Positions 33,212-45,579 of a DNA stretch of 64,000 nt are shown one piece after another. A program made the translations under genes and the position numbers. Position 1 is the stretch's first letter; the number at the start of each line of letters is the position of its first letter. Below the pieces are notes generated by a model. The model was given only the letters and a program-made list of their open reading frames with translations. It was not told the origin of the DNA and made no database searches. The DNA is from Epiperipatus broadwayi (Eukaryota; Onychophora; Udeonychophora; Euonychophora; Peripatidae): positions 186,001 through 250,000 of the forward strand of contig JAQFVV010013079.1 in the NCBI GenBank assembly GCA_028023455.1, in the 5' to 3' direction.

Positions 33212-34822
33212 TGATTGTTTTAATTAGGTAAAAGTAAACTAGCCCTTGGGCATTTAAAATGTATAAGCAAAGGTCAGATAGGAGAGAAAAACAATCGGAA
33301 CAGAATGGCCAATAAAAGAAATCACTCAAGAATCGGACCTCAGTGAAAAGACCATCACCATCATCATGACGTAATATCCACTGGATCCGAAAGTCTACCA
33401 TAAAAAGGGAGTGAAGGAGAATGAAGAGAAGACTATATGTGTTAGTACAGAGAGAGTTAAAGCAGAAGGGATTGAAAAGATGCACTCTTCAATCCCTTCA
33501 GTTTTGTTAAAAGAAAGAGAAATAACATCATTTTTCTTAAATTGAGGACCACAGGACATCAGGGGAATTAATGCTGGCTCCAAATGGCAAGCAACTGCAA
33601 GAAATTAGAAACTATGGACTTGTTAAAATCCTAAGAACTTTATGAAATCTAATGAACATTAATTAATTTGAAAACACTAAGAACTCTAAAATATAAACTT
33701 TCCCAGTATTTAAATTATTGCAGTAGAAATTCCTATCTGCCCCAGTTTAATCAGTTAGTAACAATTGTTTTATTGAATGTATTATTATTTTTTTAAATCA
33801 TTTTCATTAATTTTTTTTGTTCTTTTAAAATTTTATTATGATTTTTTTTTGTATAAACAACTTTTTATAAATGTTAAATTTAAGTCGGGTGTGAATGGTT
33901 GCATAGATTCATAAAGTTATGTTAGTTTAAGGGAGGATAATCTTAGGTTATTTGTTTTGTAGTTAAATTGGGTCAATGGATTGGATATATTGGTGTAATT
34001 AGTAAATGTAGTATGAGATTCGCTACTTGCAGGATCATATTATATGCCACACACACCCCTTTGCCTATGGAATGGAATTGTAAGTTGGCAAAAAGGACCG
34101 AAGTCCCTTCCTATGGAGTTTTTTTTTATTGTTCTTCTTGCTGACAGATGTAGCATTCCTGTCTGGAGGAGAGTCAATGTCTTCTAACCATGCTGTTCAG
34201 ATGTACATTCCTGACAGTATGGTGTTTGGTGCTGTCATATTCATACTGCATTGAATGCATCGATATATCAGATGGATTGATGTTGGTTTGGCTGCAAACC
34301 TTTGGCCTAAGGTTAAATCAGGGATAGATTTTCTTTACCAAATGAAATCTATGTAGTCTATTCATACTCAACACTTAATAAAATATTAAACTCATCTGTG
34401 TGAACTTAGAAATAAAAGTTTAAACATAAATTAAATTCTAGAAACAAAGTTAAAATGTGAGTTAAATATTAAAGTAAAGTTTTGATGTTTTATAAAAAGA
34501 AAATTTTAAAGTAAAAGTGATATAAAAATGATTCAAAATTTTATATATGTGCATTTAATAAATGTTTGTGTGTTATTTCTGTCAGTGGTTTCCTTTATTT
34601 TGAAAATATTTTTAGATAAGAATTATTTTATAAATCTCTGCATCTCACTGAGCAAGTGACTGGGCTAACAGTCTAAAAAAATATAAAATAAAGTGGAATT
34701 TTAACTTACGTATCTGCCTACTATATAAATTTTCTAGGTTCAATTGGCCTAGATGGCACCCTTGTAGTGTAGATATGATAAGACTCAATTGATTTACAAA
34801 CCCCAATCATTATAATTGGACT
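33212..34822 (+). mobile_element. LTR-like repeat D, copy 2 (plus)
   Basis: Plus-strand counterpart of 24,989-23,240. It starts TGATTGTTTT, has CATAAAAAGGGAG as a TATA-like box at about 33,401, AATAAA at about 34,556, and ends near TCATTATAA. Right after it comes TTGGACTCCCAACATG, in the place where an LTR retrotransposon would have its primer-binding site; I could not match it to a tRNA end. From about 34,890 to 35,010 a piece of the same repeat runs in the opposite direction. No gag or pol sequence is present. Confidence 0.5.
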
Positions 34823-35371
34823 CCCAACATGAGCCGATGTTTAATAAATCACGAGGACCCTGAGTAAATCTTTTTTTCAAAATGAAATATTTTTATCTAT
34901 TTACATAAAGTCGTATACTTTAAATCTTATAAAAGCACTGCCAGAAAGAAATAGCACATATATTAAACATGAGAAAGTATAAATAATTTTGAATTGTATT
35001 TTGCTAAAAGATGGTGGCCTTGGCAACAGTTTGAAATTGTTGATTGTCATTATTATTGGGATTGTGTAAATGTTGAATGGCTTTATACACCATGGGATTT
35101 ATATGCCAAATTAGATCACCCCTGATAAGTAAGATAACATAAAATTTTACTTTTAATCCTGTAATCATCATCTAATTTAATAACTAATTAGTCTTTAATG
35201 TGTCAGACATGATTGTAAACATGAACTCTATATTACAATGCAAATTTAACTTTTTGTGCAAATAAAGATTATTTTGAAAAAAAAAACATATGTACTACAA
35301 AACTGGTCCACCTGTTTATTGTAAAATGGACTAAAATTATCTTTTTTTTAAATCAGTATTGTTTGATTCAA
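34823..35371. other. Spacer with an inverted fragment of repeat D
   Basis: About 34,890-35,010 is complementary to part of repeat D around 34,500-34,610 (shared words such as CACTGCCAGAAAGAAATA). The remainder shows nothing recognisable. Confidence 0.4.
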
Positions 35372-37310
35372 TCAACTGATTCATCACCCTCATTTTCAAC
35401 CATCCATTGTAGACTGGAGGTTCTTTCAGGTTTGGTACAGTTTTTGTGATCCATAGCTTTTTTCTCTACATGAAATCAGCAAATTATATTTCATACATTT
35501 ATCTCACCATGTAATTCCTTTCTAAGTTTTATAAAATCACTTGAAATTCAATTTAAATTTTCATTTATTGACCTGTTACCATCTCTTCTAGTAATGTGTC
35601 TACCTCATTTTCTTTCAGTCTTTATTTTTTAATTTTATCCATGATGTCAGTAATAACTGTTTGTTTTTGATCTTTTCTTTTTATTTCTAACATACTCTGA
35701 AATCTCTATATTGATTTTTTATTAACTGTCTACAAAAATTAAAACTGGAAAAATAATATCTATGAAAAATCTTTTTCAAAGATAGGTATTTTTGCTTTTA
35801 ATGCTAAGTTGTTTCTATCAATAATACATCATCAAAATTGAATTTTATGACTAATTTTATCCATTTCAACTATACTGGTATTTTTAACTTCTTCTAATTA
35901 ATGAAAATTAATCTTTATTTTAAAATCTGTTGAACAATACTTTAGTCATTTTAGCATTAATCTTTACTTCTACTTTTTTTAATTTTATATGATAACTCCT
36001 CCAACATATCCTAAAGTTTTGAAGCATTATTTGCAAAAAAACAATTACTGTAGATAAGTAATCTCTATGCAATTTTTATTCCTTATATTTTCATTTGAAT
36101 CCACCAAATACTTCTTGTAAAACTTAAAATTTGAAGTATGGAATCATCCTGTCATACATCCTTTATAATATTAAGCTTCTTTGTATCATCATAAAATCTA
36201 ATCATCACTATTTAATTTTGATAAATATTCTTCAAAATATAACAATATCTGATCTATATCTTGATGATCTGATGTCTTAGTCCTTATAAAAATGTTTTCC
36301 TAAATTTACAAATCCAGAGCATAATGGCAACTCACATTTGACAACTTCTCTCAATTTGTGGATGTGATTCACCCTATCAAACCTTTTTTAAAGAATATAA
36401 TTGAAGGATCACTGAAGATGAGTTATAATTATCTTAACAAATATTTTGTATGGAATCTGGTGGAAGATTGATAGATCATATCATTAATATTTTCTTATAT
36501 ATCAATACTACTACTGCATTCTTTCAATCATCTGGTACATCTTTATCATTTAGGCATTGGTTACATAGTTTTGACAATTATTTTTCTATTTCTTCATATA
36601 CTTCTTTTAATATATCAATAATAATTTTATCACTTGCTGAAAACATTTTTATTTTTTTATAGATTTAATTGCATGTTTCATTTCATTTAAAATACTTGAA
36701 AATTTAGAAGATAGAGTAATCATAAAGAATACATTTTTTTTTTGTTTTTTATTACTGTATATTTTTTCATATGACTCTTCCCCATTCTTTTTAGTAATAG
36801 TTCCATGATTTCTATTTATTTTTGAAACAACTTTTTTTCCAGTACCTAGATGTTATTTTATTTTTAGACATTTTTATTCTCTTTTATAGTCTTATTGCCA
36901 GCAATTATATTTTCTTATATTAACTCTTTTCTCTTACATTTTACTAAAATGCTATATATTTGGTTCTTATCACTAGACCAATTTTAAATATTTTCATATT
37001 TTTTATTTTCTTTATGCATTGTCTTATCGCACAAAATGTTTATTATAATCTGCAGGTTTTTTTGTATCAGTTATTTTTATTGCAATTATTAATAGAGTAT
37101 TAATTGTTTTTTTATTAATTTCAGTCAAGTCTGAACTATCCTCAAAGTCTGCTAATACTTTAAAATGATTTGTAACATTAACATAAAATTCATTAGAGTG
37201 TTTTTAACCTTAGGAATATTAAGAGTTAATGCTACATTTTTAATAGTTTTTCTCTTTATTTTTTATTTATGTATATCTTATATCTCACTATATAGACTAC
37301 TAAAATTTTA
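35372..37310 (-). mobile_element. Decayed RTE-type LINE copy 2
   Basis: Aligns by eye with the minus-strand RTE at 58.7-61 kb. It begins near the 3' tail (TCAACCATCCATTG), passes ATCTCTTCTAGTAATGTG, the RT palm region at about 36,000-36,330 and the KAPGNDG-equivalent at about 36,610-36,660, and stops in the endonuclease end region near 37,300. It is 5'-truncated and full of stops. Same orientation and family as the 58.7 kb copy, but much older. Confidence 0.75.
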
Positions 37311-37904
37311 TATTTGATCTCAACATATTGTTAGAGGCTTAGGAAAATGTATTATAAATAAATAGAAATATAAAAGCCATATTAAGCTTAGAAAGATGAC
37401 CATGCTGTGGGAATTAATAATGGTTGAAAAACAGTGATTTTATAATAAGAATTTTTTTTTGTTTAGTAGGAGTTTAAATGTTTAAAATTCCCAGTAATTT
37501 ATTTGTAACTTATTTGGACAAGTCCTTTAAGGGATTTAGAATTAAAATGTTGGTCATCAAATGACCTTTTATTTGGTTATTACTAGAAATTATTTAAATA
37601 TTACTATTTTTATTATTTTTTAAAATGATTTTATTTGTCAGTGCTTAAAAATGAAATAATTTTATATATAATCATTTCAAATTTGTATATTGAAATAATT
37701 TCATTTTTTTAAAAGATTTAAATAAAATTATTTTTTTCTAAAAACATTCAATAAATTGTGGAAATAGTCCAATATATAAATACAAGTAAAATACCATCAT
37801 CACAAACCGTTAGGAAAACAATTGACTATTAGTTGCAAAAATATATGTTATTAATCAAATTTCAGAATTTTACAATGCACCTATAAATTGAAATCTATTA
37901 TATC

Positions 37905-38266
37905 ATATAAATATCTTAGTTCTAGGGCTTTGTGGAATTGACTGAAGTCAAGATGAAGTATATTAAAAAATTCTTAGTGTGTATACTGATTAAATGAACT
38001 ATGGGAGAAAACCTAAAAGCATCTGAATAGCAAGGAATTATATTTAGATGTCTATGTGAGTTAGCATAATATTGAGAGGGATCAGAGGATATGTTTATAA
38101 GTAAATCTGAGGTAATTGTAAATCTGAAGACGATCTTGTATAAATATGTAATGTCTCTGATTTTTCTTCTTTGTATCAATAAAATGTTAAATCTGTCAGT
38201 AAAATAATTATATTTATTATATTTGCAAATACAGGTTGGATTTTTTTTAAATATCTCTTTCAATGT
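37905..38266 (-). pseudogene. 3' end of a Jockey/I-like LINE protein
   Basis: The 113-codon frame reads LLIQRRKIRDITYLYKIV, then SDLLINIS, then SHRHLNIIPCYSDAFRFSPI. This is the common tail SL..RR...D..YLYKI......LL......R......P.CR.....SP of arthropod and mollusc LINE ORF2 proteins. After a one-base shift the sequence continues FFNILHLDFSQFHKAL, matching the usual ending. Only the C-terminal tail is present; RT and endonuclease are missing. I inferred the family from this tail only. Confidence 0.55.
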
Positions 38267-39070
38267 GAGAAAAGGGATGAAAGCGTATGCAATGTTAAAA
38301 AATTGTCAAAAAAAAAATGAGTAAAAATTATGTAGAAATAAATAACAAACAAAAGTATAAAAAACAAGTGAATTTTATATATTTAGCATTCAATAAATAT
38401 TAAAAGAAAGAATAATTCAAATTACTTTTTATTGAAAACATGTCTGGCAATATAATATTTTTATGTATTATTGACTTCATATTCTTATTATTATTATTAT
38501 TTTATCAAAATAAAATATTTAATTTAAAATTATACACAAAAGCAATTAAAATGACTAAATAAAATATAAATAAAAGTTATCATTTTGCTAAACTTTCTAA
38601 TAATTATTATTATTATTATTTTAGTTAAATTAATTATTATAATGCATATACATATTTCCATAGATACATCAGTTTTTATATCTACAGATATTTTGGGTTT
38701 GTAAATAATGTATCATTATAGTATTGTTATGTAAATTTATATCTCTTAATGTAAAATTTTTAAAAAAAAATAAATTAAAAAGGATTTTATGGATCAAATA
38801 GAAACACTCATAGTGAAAAATATTTCTGAGAAAACAGGATATTCATTCAAGATTTTAAAAATTTTATGCTACAAGCTTAACTACTGATTGCATTTTTAAT
38901 ATTAACAATGAATGATAGAGATATATCTCAATGCTATCATATCAGGAAGATTATTGCTTTTTTATATTTTTAAATAAAAAGATGTAATTAAAATAATATG
39001 TAAAAAAAATTTTTTAAATAATAAATAGCCAACTAAAAAGTAGAATAATAACAAAGTAATCTACCTCTCA
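38267..39070. other. AT-rich spacer, no gene seen
   Basis: Low-complexity sequence with (ATT)n-like runs at about 38,480-38,500 and 38,600-38,620; no protein-like ORF. Confidence 0.5.
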
Positions 39071-39071
39071 A

Positions 39072-39310
39072 TTAATTTGCCATTCTTGCAGAATATCAGA
39101 GACCTTAAAAATTGTTTTATAAAACAATTGGAAATTTCAGGAATATTGTCATTTCATAAGAGCATTTGAGGCTCAAATAAATCATAGAAATCAAAGAGGC
39201 CTCAAATGCTTTTATGAAATGATAATATTCCTGCAATTTCCAATTATTTTATAACAAGTCTAGATTTTTAAGATCTATGATACTTTCTAAGAATGGTGCA
39301 TTAACAGAGA
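39072..39310. repeat. IR8: palindrome
   Basis: The inner arms (about 39,111-39,172 and 39,198-39,256) are well matched, e.g. GGAATATTGTCATTTCATAA with its complement. The outer 40 bp on each side match more loosely (CCATTCTTGC and its near-complement at about 39,290). The loop is about 25 nt. No hammerhead-like core found. Confidence 0.7.
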
Positions 39311-39340
39311 GGCAAATCACTCTGTTATTTTGTACTTTTT

Positions 39341-39400
39341 GCCGGCCCCCCCCCCCCCCCCTCCCCCCCCCCCCCTTCTTTTCTCCGGCGCCCCCCCGCC
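39341..39400 (+). repeat. Poly-C/GC-rich tract
   Basis: GCCGG followed by about 18 C, T, about 13 C, then TTCTTTTCTCCGGCG and another C run. This is extreme compared with the surrounding AT-rich sequence. It begins about 30 bp after IR8. Confidence 0.9.
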
Positions 39401-40091
39401 TAAGTCAGCTATATACATAAAAACATTTTTAAAAAAATTTATATAATTTTTTTATCTTTTATATATATTTACATATTAATTTAAAAAATTATTATAAGTA
39501 CAAAAACATCTGACAAAAAGAATAATATAATAAGATGTGAAAATAAATAAATATGCTTCTAACAAATGAATTCTAAATGTAAATATCACATGATCATCTA
39601 CTATATATTGTACCATTTTCCAATAGATTAGTTCTTACTTTACACACTATAAAGTGTTAGTTGATCAAACTATTTCAAAAAAAACATTTCATTCTTGTAT
39701 GAATTTGAATATTTCAAGAACATGGTTTATATTTCCTAAATAACTGACCTAATATTTATTATGATTCAAATTTCTGGCAGAATTAGTTTTAAATTTTTTA
39801 AGAAGGTGTCAGATGTGTAGACCCAGAACTCTCATTGTGCAGATTCACAGTAAAGAACTAAAAGTAAGATCAGGGTTTTGATTAATCGTCACTTGAAGCT
39901 TTATATAAATTTTCCCTGGGCTTAACTACTAAACAAGCATATTGGCAAAGGTAATTTATATATTTCTCACACAATTATTTAACAGTAAATATAAACTAAA
40001 ATTAAGAATCAACAATGAAAGATTTATATTAATGATAAAAGTTTTTTTAAGAAACTTTAAATATTTAAACAATTATTACAAATTATTTATA
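39401..40091. other. AT-rich spacer, no gene seen
   Basis: No protein-like ORF and no recognisable repeat. Confidence 0.5.
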
Positions 40092-40102
40092 AAAGTAGAA
40101 AG

Positions 40103-40950
40103 AAACTCTCTCCATACTGTAGTGCCACCCTGCATTAACTAAAATAATCAATGGATTCCAGAAGGCTTTGTGTATAAAATCCATATCTAGTGCCTACTCA
40201 TCCAATATCCTCAGACTAGTTTCTGGCTTGTGGCCTTCATCAGTGAGGTGCCTTGGATCTGAGAGCACTGCACCTAGATCTTAAGATTTAATGCAACCCT
40301 CCAGCAGCCACCTTTTATCTCTATTTAACTACAAAACTATGAGAATGAAATTAAAAACACAATAATATTTTCAATCTAAGCTCAATATCTTATATAGTCA
40401 TATGGGTCTGAACTCAGTTCAGCACCCACACATTTTGGTGTCTTTGGCTCTTTAACAACCATAGCTACCACTATACTATTAGTCAGGAGTGGTGTTAAAC
40501 CACTAAACATCACATGATCACCATTTCTTATACTAGCACATAATTGTTATTAAACAAGGCAAAACTCTCTCCATACAGTAGTGCCACCCTGTGCCAACCA
40601 GAGTAAGCTATTGGGATTAGATTGAAAATATTGTGTTTTCAATTTCATTCTCATAGTTTTGTAGTTAAATAAAGATAAAAGGTGGCTGCTGGAGGGTTAC
40701 ATTAGATCCTAAGATTTAGCTGCTCTCATATCCAAGGTTCCTCACTGACGAAGGCTATAATCCAGAAACTAGTCTGGAGATATTGGATGAGTAGGCACTA
40801 GATAGAGATTTTATGCATAAAGCCTTCTGGCATCCATTGATTACTTGGGTTGGCACAGGATGGCACTACTGTATGGAGAGGAATTTTCCTTGTTTAATAA
40901 CAATTATGTGCTAGTATAAGAGATGGTGATCATGTGATGTTTAGTGGTTT
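40103..40950 (+). repeat. IR1 family copy e: composite of two inverted units
   Basis: Identical AAAGTAGAAAG at 40,092-40,102 and 40,951-40,961 suggests the whole 848-bp block inserted as one. The left unit is in minus orientation (core at about 40,212-40,240 read on minus: CTGATGA, A, GGC, CACAA, GCC, A, GAAAC). Then an IR1 3' end, again minus, begins at 40,494, and a plus-strand unit with CTGACGA (40,745-40,751) and GAAAC (40,765) ends at the fixed 3' end. Thus IR1 3' ends of both orientations are present. Confidence 0.75.
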
Positions 40951-41119
40951 AAAGTAGAAAGGACACATGCAAACTCAGATAACAATATTAATTAATTAAT
41001 TCAAACAGTTTACATTTGCAGAATAAAACAGAAGAATAAAACAGCAAATGTTTCTCCTTCTTTCTTTAGTCTAGAGGTGTTTATCATTTAAGTTTAGTTT
41101 GCAAACATTTTGATTTAGA

Positions 41120-41645
41120 CATGAGTTATGATATGGCTAATAGCTTACCAGTAAGGTCCTCAAGTTTATGTAGATTGTTAATTATTGTGCTAGACCTTAT
41201 CCTTTTATGAAGGATTTGATAGTAAGTAATTCTGACTTCGTTCTGGTAACACTTTTGCATTTCTGATTCCTTCTTAGGTAAGGCTAGATTGGAGTTTTTG
41301 GTGACTTTTGCAAGAGAAAGTGTCAGCAAACACCTCTGGTTTCTACACACCCATGGCAACTAGGTTCAGCATAGTAGTTTTAGATGGAAGAATTTTATTA
41401 TGGCTTTGAAAATGCTGCACACAAGAAACAGCCTCAAACACACAAGCAAAGTCCCTTCTCTAAACTTGTTGGCTTCTTTTATACCTATGACCAGTTTGAA
41501 ATCTCTGCACATATCTTCTTATCCTTTGTTTTATTACCAAAATACAAGTTGATAATCTTCTACATTTCTTTTTGCTATTGAGATACAAAGTTCTCTTTGT
41601 TATCAATTATTTCAGCCATCTTTAATTATTGTTAAGAACATTGCT
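41120..41645 (-). mobile_element. Possible LTR fragment
   Basis: On the minus strand the stretch starts near TGTTCTTAAC (about 41,640), has a TATA-like GGTATAAAAGAAGCC at about 41,480, an AATAAA word at about 41,397, and reaches GTTGCCA followed by TGGGTGTGTAGAAACC at about 41,355. That could be an LTR end next to a primer-binding site. The following frame (41,359-41,126) is open for 77 codons but resembles nothing I know. No second LTR or duplication seen. Confidence 0.3.
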
Positions 41646-41649
41646 TTGA

Positions 41650-42755
41650 TTTTAATCACTTTCTTATGTTTATCTGGGTCAGCAATCTGTAGGTGTTTCC
41701 AGTCTTTCCAAATTTAATTTGCTATAATTAAATAGATAATATCAAATGCAAATAACTTTCATTGTACATATCCAAAAAAATAAATCATACTAACTATAAA
41801 AAAAAAAACTAAATTGCATGCATTGATGATTTTTAAATTTTACTTCTTTTAGATTTTTTTTATTTTTCCATGTGTCATAGCATCAGTCAGAAAATGAATC
41901 CGCTAACCCAGGACAACTGCTTCTAAGGCAACTGTGTTGACCTTTCTACCACCAACACTTGACTTTTTTTTTAATCTTACCCAATGCCAACACACTTGTA
42001 CCATATATATGTAAATGGTACAATATAATTATTTATGCATTAGCTTATTAATTAATTTAATTACTTAAATATAACTTAAATCAATATTATAATGTTTTAA
42101 TTAATTTAATTAAATAAGTATGAGTTATATCAATATTAACAAAATTTTATTCTACAAATGTAATATTTGCATTAGCTCAATTGTAAAGGATTTTTTTGGG
42201 GAAGCATAAGGATATGTGTTTGAGTTCTTAATGGGAATGAATTTTTTTTCATTATTAAAAATTCAAAAAGGTGAACATACATTCAGAAGCATACCCAGAC
42301 CAGGCAAGATAATATAAAAACTTTTAATCATACCATAATAATTTAATCTATTAGTAAGACGTGTATCTTTTATATATAATATAAATGTTATTTGATGATA
42401 AACAATAAGCATTGACTATTAGTAAGATATTTCTGTTTTATATATAATCTAGATTCTACTTTAATAATTATGAATCTGACAAATTTTGATTTCGTAAATA
42501 ATTTTGATGTTATGTTATAGAAATGTAAAAAAAAATAAGATTTACATATTATTGTTTTCTGAAGTTAAATAATAAATTTTTAGACATATTTCCCAAATAA
42601 TAGCAGAAAAGTTCTAGTTTATTTTATTTGTAGATGATATATGAAAAATTATAAAAATTCTGCACATTATGGTTTATTTTGGACCTTTTATATCTTATAA
42701 TCTTGTTATTTTTTATGATCATTATGTACTACTTTTTACATTAATTTGAGGTATA
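41650..42755. other. AT-rich spacer with short direct repeats
   Basis: TTTTAATTAATTTAATTA-type words repeat about 70 bp apart at 42,045-42,125, and CTATTAGTAAGA recurs at about 42,347 and 42,416. No gene seen. Confidence 0.45.
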
Positions 42756-42759
42756 ATTT

Positions 42760-42962
42760 TAATACTATCATCATCGTCATCAACCATTATCAATCCACTG
42801 CAGGATGAATGTCTCTCCAAGTTCAATCCATCTTCTCCAATCTTTAGCTTCTTTTCTCCACATTAGATCTACACACTTTCTTATTTCATCTCTTTTTGGG
42901 TCTTTTACAATCTCTTGGGATCCAGTTTAAGATTTCAATTGTTCATCTATTATCATCTCATA
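42760..42962 (-). mobile_element. 5'-truncated RTE LINE, last 200 bp
   Basis: Begins (on plus) with ATCATCATCGTCATCAACCA, the complement of the RTE 3' microsatellite tail, and follows the 58.73 kb copy closely (CTGCAGGATGAATGTCTCTC..). It ends in the WTIEILNW-equivalent region. Severe 5' truncation is the usual outcome of LINE insertion. Confidence 0.85.
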
Positions 42963-44244
42963 ATTTTAATATACTTTAGTATTAATCACTTTTAAATCAG
43001 TTTACTATTTTCGTGCAAAGATAGGCAGAATGCCTACCCAATAAGGTGCTGCAACTAATCATCATCAGTTTTCTAGCCATTACTTGTTACATTTTATATA
43101 ATTTATTCTAACATATTCTATTGCTTTATCATAAACTTTTAATAGTCTTTACAACATTAAGATTACAAAATAAAATGAAAAAAACTAAAACACTTAGGTT
43201 CTTAAGATTGACTTTAAAATACCTGTAACATTATGATAATTTTAAAAAATTTACTATTTATTTTTACACAATATATGTATGTCAACTTTTACCTTCATCT
43301 TACAAAAAAAAAAAACATACAAATGATGATAAATGCTCTTTTTTATTTATATATTTGCACTTTTGAAAAAATTGGAAGAAAAGTTCAGGAGATTTTTATT
43401 TAGTTTACTAGAACCTGTCAAACGTTTATCAAAAGCTGAGTAGTAAAGCAAAAAAAAAAATCTAACAGAATAAATTTTTAAAAAATCTAGAAAACATTAC
43501 GAGTGAAATATGATCTGAATAACCAAAGGGCATATATATATATATCTTTGCGTAGAATAAAAGCTATGTATAAAATTGTATATTCAAAAACCTTTAATTT
43601 AGTAACCCTTTATATCCCTAGATTTTTATGAAAAAGTCATAATTAGAGGTAAGATAATAGAAATATAAATTAGTTTAATTAATTCTATTGGCGAGGCGCA
43701 TGCGCGCGTGTGAATAGAAAAAAAATTGCTTAGCTTTCTTGTTTTATAATATTAGAAGCTAATTGCAAGTAAGATAGTTTGTTAGTATTGAATATTTATG
43801 ATTCGTTTTATGTTACTTTATATTTAAGTTCACTCACATGTTAGCTAGAGAAGTGGAATAATGTGTTACTTTATTTTATTAATTAATCTTAATCTTTTTT
43901 ATTGAGACAAATGTATTAATGAAATTAATCTTCATCTTAGATTATCTATTATAAATAATTAAATCTTAAGTTTGAATTTACTATTAGTTAAATTAGATCA
44001 TCCTAAATACTAGTCAGGACTCCCATCATATTCATATCAAGCAAAGACTAATACTTTTTTATATTTTTACTAAATAAATATATCTGACATATATGGCGAC
44101 ATATGGGGACCAATTTTACTTCATTAAATAAAATTATTTTTAATTGAAAATCTAATTACAAAGCTAAATGATTATTAACAATAAAGGTCAAGGTAATATA
44201 ATATTAAATAATTAATCATTGCAAGCATAAAGTTAAACTAGTCA
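42963..44244. other. AT-rich spacer, no gene seen
   Basis: No protein-like ORF. A short CpG-rich patch GGCGAGGCGCATGCGCGCG at about 43,692 stands out; nothing links it to a gene. Confidence 0.45.
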
Positions 44245-44428
44245 ATAAATAATTAAAATTATCCCAAATCCAAAACTTAGCCAGACTAGCCAAGAAAATA
44301 AGATCAAAAACACAACTGATGGTTTCACTGCAGCAATGAAACCATCAGTTGTGTTTTTGATTTTATTTTCTTGGTTAGTCTGTTTGAGTTTTGGATTTGG
44401 AATAATTTTAATTAATAATTAATATATT
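44245..44428. repeat. IR5: near-perfect palindrome
   Basis: Arms of about 87 bp, a central 9-nt loop (CTGCAGCAA) and few mismatches (for example GCCAGACTAGCC against GGTTAGTCTGTT). The inner part CAACTGATGGTTTCA pairs perfectly with its complement. No coding content. Confidence 0.8.
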
Positions 44429-45209
44429 TATTAATAATTATTGCCACAACATTCTCTTATCAAATCAACACAAAAAGCATATAGAAGTAATACATTTCAG
44501 ATGACTATAATGTGACTTAAGCTTCTTTGGTCTTTTTCAAAGAGCAAGAAATCTGGAAAGTTAGATTTTGATTTCTTATCTTTTTTCATTTATTTGAGTT
44601 GATTTTTTCTGCCCTTGGTATTTTTATATTCTGATTTTGCTCTGAAATGTAGCCTTTTCTATAAGAATCAAGAATTTCTTAGGTCATTGTAATAAGTGGA
44701 TAAGCTTCTCACTAGCTACTTAATATTGGTTTCTGGAGTGTAGTTATGAAAAATTCTAAACCCAAGTTTATTATTTAGTAAACACTATTGTTTGTGTATA
44801 TCATTTAAAAATTAATATTGGACTAACCTATCACATTGCATTAATTATAAAAATTATTATATTTTTGCCTATATTGGGAATGTTTATCTTTTTTCTAATT
44901 TTAGTCACATGAATACATAGTTGACCAGGATGCCTTTTTATACAACTAATTAATATGAAGGAACATATCTATCCTCACTATGATTAATTATAAAGGCAGT
45001 ATTATATAAGTAAAAGATACAAACAATGTATTGAGGACAATGCTTTTTAGTGCTGACAATTATGAAGTGTCTAGCATGCTTTTGACTGGATTCAGTCATA
45101 GATGTAGCAATGAATGTTCCAGAAGTTGGAGAGTATATTAAATAGCCTGAGATTATATTAAATAGTCTAAGAAATTTTCTATATTTTCCCCCTAAAATCT
45201 GAAAAACAA

Positions 45210-45410
45210 AAACTGAATTATATACTTGTTATTAACTGAAACACACAGGCTTATATATACCTGTGTCTATATATGTAATATATAGGGTTTATGAGCATTC
45301 CATCATCAGACTTTCAATTGGATGGATGGCTGAAGAGTTGGAGTGTGGAGTAGTTTGAAGCCTGTCCATTAAAGTATGAGGATTGGCTATCTTAATATAT
45401 ATCTGTGTAC
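45210..45410 (+). repeat. Repeat E copy 1
   Basis: Similar in direct orientation to 48,245-48,440. Shared words include AAGAGTTGGA.TGTG, TTGAAGC.TGT.CATTAAA and GA.GATTTGCTAT-type sequence; I estimate roughly 70% similarity by eye. It is immediately followed by the partial IR2 copy. Confidence 0.55.
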
Positions 45411-45431
45411 TTATCACATATATGTATAGAT

Positions 45432-45575
45432 ATCATAATCTGGACCAACTGATGATTGCTGGTTTAGCATGAAATACATATATTGGTAATTATTTATCTT
45501 TTCAACATATATGTGTTCAAGTGTATCAGTGATATAAGATAGAGTGGAGAGTGGTGGGTTGTCTGTGCTCATATA
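45432..45575 (+). repeat. IR2 partial copy b with hammerhead-like core
   Basis: CTGATGA (45,449-45,455), T, TGCTG, GTT, TAGCA, T, GAAA (45,471-45,474). Stem II is kept with a G-U wobble where copy a has G-C. ATACATATAT after GAAA can pair with ATATATGT at about 45,521, next to GTT, a permitted cleavage triplet. Stem I is not evident. The remainder follows the right half of IR2 copy a. Confidence 0.6.
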
Positions 45576-45579
45576 CTTG

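Noticed and set aside
40490-40953. TTAA at both ends of an IR1 unit, read as a piggyBac target duplication
   Set aside because: Other IR1 copies lack TTAA at one or both ends and instead have 11-14 bp flanking repeats, so TTAA is probably part of the element end.
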